From Eutreptiella sp. 'Long Island Sound 2002' (taxonomy: Eukaryota; Euglenozoa; Euglenophyceae; Eutreptiales; Eutreptiaceae): a DNA stretch of 64,000 bases. A program made the position numbers and the translations under genes. This document shows, in pieces, positions 42,832 to 52,321 of the stretch; within the stretch, counting starts at the first letter, position 1, and every line of letters starts with the position of its first letter. The notes beneath the pieces are model-generated. The model saw only the letters and a list, made by a program, of their open reading frames with translations, was not told the DNA's origin and ran no database searches. The stretch is from NCBI GenBank assembly GCA_964036045.1, contig OZ038380.1, positions 123,522,899 to 123,586,898 on the forward strand. Reading direction: 5' to 3'.

Positions 42832-43795
42832 ATGTCCGATTCAGAATCGGTTCAACTGAGCCAAGCTAAGATGACGAGCTCGCCCTCTGTGGCCTCATCG
42901 TCAGATTCTGGGGAATCAGAGGATAGTGGACCCGACCTAATGGTGAGGTTCATAAAAATTGTCAATTATAAGAGTCCTACCTCCACGCAAGAAGCTGAGA
43001 TGCAGCGGTTGGTCAGGAAGTTGTTTAAATTTGAAGGTTTGATAGAGATCTCCCCCCCCTCAGAAACATTTAGGTCCGTCACCTGGGCCTGTGAATGATC
43101 CGGCGCCTGAACAGGTTTTGAACTGTGTGCTGCATTTGGACAAGGCTACCCTTCCTGTAAGGGCATCTGCTGGGGCCGGGAGGGTATGATTTATCTGCTG
43201 CTCGTGACTGTTCGATTTGAACTGGGTGTTTGACGTTGGTGGCGCTTGATTGCGCTGTTGAGATTCCTCTGGGGTTCGTTGGTCTGTTTTTGCCACGCTC
43301 CAGTCTTGCTTTGCGTTGCTCTGTAGAGCCTGTGCCCGGCGTCATTGACTCAGATTACCGGGGCAAGATTTGTGCTCTGCTCCGTAACTATGGATCAGAG
43401 CGCTATGAGGTTCATGCTGGTGATAGAATAGCTCAACTGGTGATTGTGCCGTGTTTATCCCGTCCAATCAGTGTGTACCAGCGCTGACATGCACGAGTAG
43501 GTCTGGACAAGGCTTTGGATCCACGGGGGTGCGGCTGATGAGTGATTGTGTTGAACGACAACCGCCTTCTTCAGAATCACAGGGCATGAATAGAGGGACT
43601 GAGTCAGTGCAGTCACATAGGACCAGTGTTCAGGGTGCTTCTTTTGAGGGGGGTTCACAGCAGAATATGTATCCTGGATGGAGCCCCGCAGTCGAGCCAG
43701 TTCCCAAGCGACCTAAGGGTCATTGTCCTGTTTGTTTCTATTGTGAGGCGTTCGGCCATATTCAGAGGTTTTGCCCGCGTTGGACTTGGTGGTAG
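42832..43795 (+). pseudogene. dUTPase-CCHC fusion ORF downstream of LINE RT
   Basis: It starts 46 bases after the RT-protein stop. A Ser-rich N-terminus (MSDSESVQLSQAKMTSSPSV) leads into dUTPase, which hydrolyses dUTP to dUMP and pyrophosphate. All five motifs are visible: YDLSAA (near 43185, after a frame change), PRSSLA (near 43292), GVIDSDYRG (near 43340), GDRIAQLVIV (near 43420) and SGQGFGSTG (near 43505). A linker and a perfect CX2CX4HX4C knuckle (CFYCEAFGHIQRFC, near 43735) follow, ending TAG 43793. Breaks: frame changes near 43055, 43175 and 43465, and a stop near 43215. Copy 1 reads through the 43465 site, so the two domains belong to one protein. Confidence 0.8.
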
Positions 43796-46705
43796 TCGCG
43801 ATTATGGTTGTAGCATGTGTGTACATCTCTGTGCATCCAAATGTTTTTTAATCCGCCTGTCTTTGCGCCTGCAGACCCAGCCTGTGGGCGAAATGCTTCA
43901 TGCTGCTCTTCTTTACTTGCTTGTGTTGTTTGATTGCTCCCAGCTCAACATCACATATTGGCTGCGGTTTGGAGATGAATCAAGGCATGCTTCAAATTTT
44001 TATCTACCTTGCTGCTCGACTACATCCAACTCAGCAACCGGTTCAACCACAGCAACAGCATTCGGTTATTGGGTAGCAGTCGCTTCAGAGATGATTTGGT
44101 GAACTTTGGTGTTGAATTTCCAGGCTGTGCACCAAGCTTTTATTTGACAGTGGGGCTGGTGATAATGGAGGTTATGCGTCAGGCGTTTATTTGACAGCGG
44201 CGTGTGGCATGTTTTGTAGGGTTTGGATTTCCTGGAGGATATTGCTTTTTGCTCAATTTGCCTGAACTTTCCTGGCAGTCGCTGTTGAGCATGACACCGT
44301 CCCAGGCTGCACCCATCACTCCCAAATAGTTTGCCTCCTCAGATGTCTGCATTTGTTGCTGATGTTTCAGCTTGCTTAAGGTCAGGCCTCTCCCATCTCA
44401 TCCGATGCTTGTGTTATGCGCCATTGGGCCTCTGCAGGTCAGTGCACTGATGCGTGGTGATTCTCAGGAGCATTGTGACAGCCATACTGCTGCAACACGC
44501 AAATCAGCTGCGGCGCCTTAGTGGTAGCCACTCTGCGGACGTGTGCATTGTGTGTACGTGCGTTTCGCAGTTTGTCTGCCTCGGGATTGTTCTGTAAATT
44601 TTCACTGCTTTGGCTGACGGCACTTCGTGAAACGTTGTTCGATGGTGGTGATGACGAGGACCTGCGCAGCTCACCACTGCGTGCCTTGTATACATACGCA
44701 TTGAGCTCATGTGGACGAAGGCGTTAGAGCCTAGCATTACACACGCACTCACAGGTCTCACCGTTTTTGCGGACTCTCATCAACGATCCCGCACCCTGCG
44801 CACTCCCCATGTGTGCACTGAATGCAACATTCCACAGGCCCCACAGCCCTTCCTACGACCACCCACAAGATGTGCGTTAGACAAACCATGTCACAGTCGT
44901 TTCCGTACAGCACGCAGATGATCCAAGCAGGTACGACTGCTCAAGCCTCACCGGCTCTGGTAGAGTCTCAGCAACCGTCCCGCACGCTTCCCGTGAATGC
45001 CACCAATCTGCTCCACCAACCCGACAACCGTTTTGCAGCTTCGCATACCCTCTACATCAGTGCCTCACCATTGTTTGCCGCAGCACGCGGCTGTGCAACC
45101 AGGGAAATAACACATCGCTGGCACACCTGGTACGTGCCATCACCATACCCACACAGAGTGTCCCCAGCCGCATCTCGATGCGGCACGATCCCTTGCTTTA
45201 CAAATTGCCACATTCGCAAGTGAACTGCTGCAGCATGCGTGCGCTGCGTTGCCGTGTCGCATCCAGTACCAGTCTTAACAGCTATTCACAGATTGCAGTT
45301 TGCTGGCTCTCCCGCCACCTTCTGTGACCCTGCACATTGACTGGCTGTGGTTTGCCGCATTACTGCCTGCGTGCTGTACTGATGGGTGCGTGAGGGGTCC
45401 TTTCTGGCATTCCTCAGTGTATGGCCTGGTGGTTCGTCACATCATGTCAGAGATATGCTCTTCCACCGTATTTCTCACCCGGTTTACTGCTTTTGCCCCT
45501 GCAGGCAAGGCATTAACAAGGGCAAACAACCAGGTGACGAAATGCATGGCATCCCCCTCCCCCAAGCCCCAATCTCCATTGGATTGCATACAGGTCCAAA
45601 GGGGCATCCATGAATTGGTACGCAGTCAATATCGGTATGCACACATGGCCCAGGTGATGCATGCCCATATGCACTCCTGTGCCATAGTGTGTTTGTGTCT
45701 CTTGTCTGTATCGGTTTGTAGTCAGTATCAATGTGTACGCATGGCCCAGATAATGCATGTGAATAGTTAGTGAACAGCCCATCTGCACACCTGTGCCACT
45801 GCATATTTGTGTCTTTTTCAACCCCGCCTTCTTGCGAGGCGGCACTTCATTGTAGGGCTTGTGCTATTGTGAGAATCATTTGGTCAGCATCAGGTGCAGG
45901 ATTATCAGCTGAAGCCTGGTGCATAGCGCTTTGGGTTCAGCCGTCCAAGTAAAAATGTCCCTTCAGGAACTGAGAACGTTGATGATCCTCACATTCCAGA
46001 ACCCTTGTGAACTGGTTTTGGCTAAAAAGAGAAAAAAAACATTACCCAGGTGAGGTAATTATGGGGTTCCAAATAACGTTTGCACATCAGGAGCCTCAAA
46101 AAAACCCCACAGAATTAGATCACTAATGAGGGGCGCTCCGCATTGTTGCTTGTAAGCTACCCTGTGGTGACAGCTTACTTGTGAGTGCTTCCTTTGCGTT
46201 GCCTTAGTGGCTGATACAGTGCTGTACTGAATGCTCACCTTTGGTCTTCATGGTTGATTGTATTCAGTGTGTCTCCTTGTCATTTTGGGCAGTCAGCACC
46301 CCTGCGACCGGAAACTTCCGAATTTCCAGGGCAACCCAATGAACCACTGTCAACCAGTGACGGCAAGCAGGAATAGTGAGATCATCTGGAGATAATCAGG
46401 ATATTTCACAGCAGCCGTAGAGGCAAATAGGAGGATCCAGATAATCCAAGATATTCAGGGTATGTAACAGAGCCGAACACAAGCAGACAGGGTGGCAAAG
46501 CGGCCCACAACAGGGATAGGCAAACAGATTCTCAATGGACTCAGGTCTCACATAGGTGGAGAGCTACCAAACAGAGACTGAACACAAAGAGAATCATTTC
46601 TCGAAGGTTTTGGAGACATAGAACAGTGCATCCGCTACTGAGACCCATTGGCCAACCAGTGTTGTATGATAAAGCAGTCTCGGACTGAATTGGTCAAACA
46701 AAAAA
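43796..46705 (+). other. LINE copy 2 noncoding 3' region
   Basis: About 2.9 kb. It aligns with 33001-34727 but has two extra blocks, about 44660-44930 and 45065-45999. ORFs up to about 155 codons (for example 45300-45770) have no motif. One part repeats short phrases such as GCACACCTGTGCCAC and CATGGCCCAG(A/G)T(A/G)ATGCATG (45640-45800), a small internal duplication. Confidence 0.55.
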
Positions 46706-47660
46706 CCACTTTTGAACTGCCCCCATGCCCTCGAAACACATTTCAACCAGTACCAACACCTCCATCCCCCCTTTGCAACTGCCCTAATGCCCTGAAAATA
46801 CATTTTACCCAGTGCCAACACCTCCAACTCCCTTTACAACTGCCCTCATGCCCTTAAAACCCAGTTCACCGAGTGCCAACACCTCAAACCCCCTTTTAAG
46901 CTCCTGCCATGCCCTGAAAACACATTTCACCCAGTGCCAACACCCGGAACCCCCTTTTCAACTCCCCCCATGCCCTCAAAATACATTTCACCCAGTGCTA
47001 ACACCTCAAACCCGCTTTTCAACAGCCCCAATGCCTTGAAAACATCTTTCACCCAGTTCCAACAGCACCAACCCCCTTCGTAACTCCCCCGGGGCCCTCA
47101 AAACACAAATTCATCCATTGCCAACACCTCTAACCCCCTTTTCAACTGCCCTCATGCCCTCAAAGCACATTTCCCCAGTGCCAACACCTCGGATCCCCCT
47201 CTGCAACTGCCCCGATTCCCTGGGAGTACATTTCACCTAGTGCCAACACCTCAAACCCCCTTTTCAACTCCCCCCATGCCCTCAAAACACATTTCACCTG
47301 GTCCAAACACCTGAAACACCTTTTTCAACTCCCCCCATGCCATCAAAACACAATTCACCCAGTGCCAACACCTCCCATCCCCCTTTGCAACTCCCCCCAT
47401 GCCCTCAAAACAGATTTCACCTAGTGCTAACACCTCCGATCCCCTTTTTAACAGCCCCCATGCCTTGAAAACACATTTCACCCAGTTGCAACACGTCAAA
47501 CCCCCTTTGCAACCCTCCCCATGCTCTTAAAACACAATTAATCCAGTGCCAACACCTCCATCCCCCTATTCAACCGCCCTCATGCCCTCCAGACACATTT
47601 CATCCAGTGCCAATACCTCGAATCCCCCTTTGCAACTGCCCCAATGCCCTGATAATACAG
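46706..47660 (+). repeat. 61-bp minisatellite array, about 15 units
   Basis: The same unit as 34728-36325, beginning right after the conserved ACTGAATTGGTCAAA that also precedes the first array. It ends near CCAATGCCCTGATAATACAG, after which unrelated DNA starts. Confidence 0.9.
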
Positions 47661-49261
47661 CTATGATGTGTTTGCGGGTTCATGGTCCACCCCAAACAAG
47701 AACATACACCCTGCTGCATGGAGAAACAGAAACTGTCGGCCAAAACAGCGGCTTGCGGAGTTTCATTGTGCGCACACCTGCAGTCATGCGCTATTTTGAG
47801 AAGCAGTCACCCCAGCCGGGTAGTGGGGCTCTTGCATACTATCCTACTGAGTGCGGGGAGGCAGCTTCCGATCTCGCCCAGAAATTCCGAATTTTCAACC
47901 ACCCCCCCCCATCCAAGATGATGCATTGAAAAGTGGGTAAGCATCCAATTTCATACATTGGGGTATGCTGCGCGAATACTCCCAAAAAGGGGACATGGCG
48001 CTTGCGCCTGCCCTTGGCCTAACAACGTTTTTTGAGGTGATGGGCTACCTAGCGTGGAGGAGGGAAAGGGGGGCCTGGTGGGGTCGGGGCAGGAGCTCCT
48101 GGCCCCCCCCCGCCCAGAATGCACACTGAAGCATCCCCAAGCCACCACCCTGTGTGGGACTGTATGGCTGGGACCAGTGGTATGTCCGGACCTTGGAGGA
48201 AATCATTCATTTTCGGACAGCCCAGCTGGATGTTTTCTTCAGACAGTGGTACAGACAGGGCGCACAGCAACTCTGTCTGGCATCGCCCAGCGCTCCACTC
48301 AGTTGTTGGGTCTGGACCAAAATCTCATACTATTTTTTGGCAGGAAAATGTGGTAATGTATTTTCCCTTCCATTGTGATCAATTGCTTCTCATGTCACAT
48401 ATTTACCTATCCTCCTTCGTCAAACGGGTTCCAGCAGTGTCCTTTAAACCCGCTACTCCTGCACACACTGACCATGGCCGTGTAATCAAGTCGTTTTGGC
48501 TTCAGATGCCAGAGTTCGTTCTGTGGATTGCGGCGTCTCAGACAATCCTCGGAGTTGCTTTGGACTGCAATTTTTATTTGGGAGTCCTTCGGGCTGCCCA
48601 GTGTGCGGCCAGATGCTGTCAGTTCCTGGGTGAGTTCCCGAGGGTTCTGCAAGGCTGAGACGTGTGTTCAGATTGCAGAGTGCAGATCATCCTTATGCTG
48701 TGCGCGCCTTTGGCCTTTCTTCCCCTCATGACAAGATTTTGATTCCGTCAACCTCTCACATAAGTCAACTTCTCACATAAGCGCCTGTCTTTCACTTTTT
48801 TTCCTGGCCGCTCACGGTTTTTACTGTTTTTCGACTGCTTGATTCTTTTCTTTGCACTGTGCCTCCCAGCTATCCGGGTGGGGGCTCCCGACGACTGCTT
48901 GATTACCCATCACTGACATCGCCAACGTGCAGTCTGCATTCTGCATCTTTCGCCCCCCACAATATTTTTGAGCAGTGGCTCAAATTCCTCAGGGTGGCTG
49001 GGTGTTGGCTACTTTGCCGCTCCGCAAATCGTGCGAGACACATGTAAGGAGCCACTCTGGGACCCAACCTCTTTCAGAAGCGTCTTCCTCTCATCGTCCA
49101 GCGAAGTCTCCTCAGCATTCAGATCATCGTGCTGCCTAAAGACAAGCTGGCAAATCAAAGTGTGGCGATGGACTTGGATCAGAAGATAAATAAACCCTCA
49201 TAACTGCCCTCGCATGATTGCTCGCCGGATGTCTGGACCCTGAAGGACTTGACACTTTGCA
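47661..49261. other. Unassigned DNA between LINE copy 2 and element 2
   Basis: Mixed composition. Plus-strand ORFs at 47661-47929 (RTYTLLHGETETVGQNSGLR) and 48119-48658 (180 codons, with KSFWLQMPEFVLWIAASQTI) are possible but have no known domain. A minus-strand frame entering from element 2's left edge is open for about 40 codons. Nothing here is firm. Confidence 0.35.
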
Positions 49262-49265
49262 TACC
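49262..49265. repeat. Target site duplication of element 2, left (TACC)
   Basis: TACC directly precedes the left LTR (AGTAGAAAAG...), and TACC directly follows the right LTR (...TTCTTACT) at 60610-60613. Confidence 0.6.
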
Positions 49266-50054
49266 AGTAGAAAAGTTTATAGTGATTTCAACACTGCGTT
49301 TGTGCCTCTCCTGCTGCTTGCTGCTGGTGTAGGGTCTCCTGCTGCTTGTTCTTGAAGATGAAAAGCTTTTGTTTGCTGAAATACAGTCAATCCAGGATAG
49401 CCCAAGCCAGAGGTATGCAAGCAGAAGAGAATCAGGATCAAAGCATGAAGGGCTGCAGTGTAAACAGTGGAAGATGAAAGGATATTCACAGAAACTGCAA
49501 CTCAGGTCAAATCGGATTGCATATTCACAAAGATAGCTGAAATGTTATGGAAAAGAGTTGGAAAACTGCCCCATGGTCACTCTATCTCCATAGTGCCATC
49601 TCAGGAGATGTGCACTCTTTGTTTTGGGTCCCATATGTGCTGAGGTGGCAGGGCATGTGGCGATGAGGTCACTGCCATGTCACATGGGATCTTCCTACTT
49701 AGCTAGGCTGACCGGGAATGGAACCTAGGACCTCTCAAAAAGAGGTGCCCAGCCCCCTAGGGTGCATACCACTAGGACAGCTAGGAATTCATGGAAAAAC
49801 ATAGATAAATTCATAGGCTCTGCCTTGGATATGTCAGTTCTCAGTCAACTCAGGAAGAGATGATTTGCCTCACACTGAAAGGTGATTAAGGGGTCCACTC
49901 CATATCCTGATTGGGTGTTTGGTTCCATAGGTCAAAATGTGTTATCACCACTTTTGGTGTGACCAATACTAAGATAGAAATGCCTGGATGCTCAGTGCAT
50001 CTCTAATACAACTAGAGTATGCCTCAAAGCATTGGTAAAGCACTTTTTCTTACT
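49266..50054 (-). repeat. Element 2 3' LTR
   Basis: From base 49269 it matches 59824-60609 without gaps (constant offset 10555). On the minus strand it starts AGTAAGAAAAAG and ends CTTTTCTACT. The ends are inverted AGTA/TACT instead of TG/CA. It contains a tRNA-like stretch. A G-rich polypurine tract lies directly upstream. Confidence 0.85.
49703..49785 (-). other. tRNA-like sequence inside LTR
   Basis: On the minus strand: an A-box-like TCCTAGTGGTATGC, a 5-bp stem ACCTC/GAGGT with 7-base loop, a B-box-like AGGTTCCATTCCC, and end segments AGCTGTC and GTCAGCC that mostly pair like an acceptor stem. The spacing is not a clean cloverleaf. It is repeated in the other LTR at 60258-60340 with the same orientation as the element, so it could act as an internal pol III promoter or be a captured tRNA relic. 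Confidence 0.45.
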
Positions 50055-50062
50055 CCCCCCTT
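50055..50062 (-). promoter_or_regulatory. Element 2 polypurine tract
   Basis: On the minus strand AAGGGGGG immediately precedes the 3' LTR start AGTAAG, as expected of the plus-strand primer. It also fixes the unusual LTR end. Confidence 0.8.
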
Positions 50063-52321
50063 GTGCTGTGGTGGCCATCACTGTCGCATTTTAGGAAAAA
50101 GGGATTTTTTCTTGGCCTTTCCTTGGTTTCCACATCTACTTTAAAATACCTATAGTTTCCCTCACACTGAAAAATGGGGGCTCACCATGGCTGGCGCTCT
50201 TTTGCTGCTCTGTTTGTAACATTTCCTACAGAAGACTCAGCGCTCATGGCGCTGCCGGGGCTCCTGTGGCTTGGTTGGGTTAGTTTGGGAGCATGCCAAA
50301 ACATGTGCATGTGCATCCCTCCCTCCAAGACGCAGCGCGACACAAACCCAACGCAAGACACAATATACACACTCGCATGGGTTCTCGTAAACCTGCTGGC
50401 GACCTGTGACCTGTCTTAGGGCGAAGGGAGTCGTAAAAAAATTAAATTGCCCCTTGGAGGGGTCTTTGGTTCTGCTCAGTCTCTCCAGGCTGCTGCGTTT
50501 AGGCCCGAACACGGCCTACTCAGCGAGGCTGCGCGTGGGTATCTGCAGAGGCAGGAATGGGAGGGTTATGGACGAATCCACGCAAAAGCGAAGCGACGAC
50601 ACCAAAATTCGTCAAATGACGGCCTAGAATTTTTCTAAGACAACACACCTGAGCAGAATCCAATTGTGCATCAGAAGCACATTTTTATAAAAATTATAGT
50701 CATCTCTAGATTTGTTAAATCAAGAAATTCCTACGCATAAAAAAGCGGCGCGCAGGAGGGGCTCCTAGCGAAGCGCCAGAAAATGCAGAAATAATGGAAT
50801 TATAAACGTATCTCTCACGTAGTCTTGAAAATGACGAGACACACATTAATAAATAAACATACAGATTCCACCCACACTAATAGAAGAATCAAAAATCCAA
50901 GAATTCGGAAATGAACGAAAAGACTTCAATGAATCAGGTATAAACTACAGGTATGCTCGTCTCGTATGCCGCATACACATTGCTCGTCTCGTGTCTCCGT
51001 GAACGAGTCTTGTAGCAGCGCTAACAACGATAGGAGGCGATAGAGGGATTGATTAGAAAGATTGCAGATGATTAGAGGTCAGATCAGGGTGATTAGACAT
51101 ACACACAAGTGCATAGTGACGTTCTTTGCTTGCGCCCCTCACGTGCCAACTTGCTCTCCCTCTCCAGCGGTAGGTAAAGTGAGTAAGCCCAGGCGGGGCC
51201 ACCCCCTGGTGGAGTTCGTGATTGAGGTTAAGATGGGCAGGTTTGCCCAAGGTACTCGTGCATGCTCGCGCATTCACACACGCATTAAAGGGTAGGCCAC
51301 GCGAAGTGCGCACGGTAAGCCTTGTTTAGGCTACCCAGGGGCTCCTCGGTACGTTCTTTAAGAGAACCTGAGGAGTCCCTTAACGCTCGCTTGCTTGACA
51401 GGGGAGCTGATCCTTCAGCGCGTTTGCGGACAGTGTATTATAGGTCACACTGAGAAGCGTATAATACGTTCAGTGTGGCTTGGTTCCTCTACCGCAAACA
51501 CCCCTTCATTTGCCTTTGCTTTACAGGTGGGCAGGTAGGGTGATTGGTGCAGCAGCATACTATTTTTTGTCATGCCCTGCTAAACAAGGGCGCAGATCAC
51601 ACAAACAAATAACTCCCCTCTGCCTGTGGCAGAGCAGGGAGTCCGACTCCATCGACATCTGCGCCGTGCACGCAAAGAGAGCACCTCTTCCCTCCAAGCC
51701 CTAGCAGGGGAAACGCGTTGTGGCGTCCCCTGTTAGGCCACAGTTGCTTAGCAGCGCTGTGTTCTCTTGTCTTCTTCACAGGAGGGTCGCTATGACCCAC
51801 GAAATGTTCTTCAACAACACCCAGTAGAGTGTGCGTGTAGGAGTGGTAGTCCTGATTGGGGGCTTGAGCCAGTTGCAGCAGTGCTCGCCCACCAGGATGG
51901 TGCCACTGTAGGGTGTGTAGAATCTGTAGTGCGTGTGTCACTGTCCGACCCGTTTCCTGTAAGTTTAGCAGGGTCGGTGGGCTGTGGCAGTGGTTAGGTC
52001 AGTGTTTTGGCCACTTAGCAAAACGGCGTTTTCATGCCTTCATAGCTTTTGGCCACCCCTCCCTGTAGTAGACAGATAGGTAGGGAAAACAATACCTGGA
52101 TTAGTACGCTGGGTATTCCCCAAAGGTTTTGCGCCAGCACAGAAATTGGGCGCTTAGGGGAGGGGAGACCCGGGGCGTACCCCGTGGCATCAATAAGGCA
52201 ACCCTCCAGGTTTAGCAAGCGTGCAGACTTGGGTATAATTAGGACACCACTTCTGCGGCTTGCTCTCAGGACCTTAGGAATAGCACACTCACACATACGC
52301 TTTGGCAGGTAAGGGTAAGGT
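50063..52321 (-). other. Element 2 3' noncoding region
   Basis: About 2.3 kb between pol and the polypurine tract, without a motif-bearing ORF. It shares blocks with the DNA downstream of element 3 pol. On the plus strand it holds pyrimidine-rich tracts ending in CAG (near 51522 and 51779) that look like splice acceptors and are also kept in element 3. Confidence 0.55.

Larger units (their letters stand above)
36326..47660 (+). mobile_element. LINE copy 2 with downstream dUTPase-CCHC ORF
   Basis: A non-LTR retroelement in plus orientation: N-terminal region, APE-type endonuclease, RT, RNase H, a second ORF (dUTPase plus CCHC), about 2.9 kb noncoding DNA and a 61-bp minisatellite tail. No LTRs, integrase or protease. 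It starts exactly where the minisatellite of copy 1 ends. It carries several stops and frame changes and a 728-bp internal duplication, so it is probably dead. Confidence 0.75.

Noticed and set aside
32531-46705. Duplicated 32.5-34.7 kb and 43.3-46.7 kb segments as LTRs of one element
   Set aside because: The copies start inside a coding frame, end in minisatellite DNA, and flank non-LTR RT and endonuclease genes. There is no polypurine tract or primer site. A 5'-truncated second LINE copy explains them better.
50063-52321. Extra coding genes downstream of element 2 pol
   Set aside because: Only ORFs under about 115 codons, none conserved in frame with the related region of element 3.
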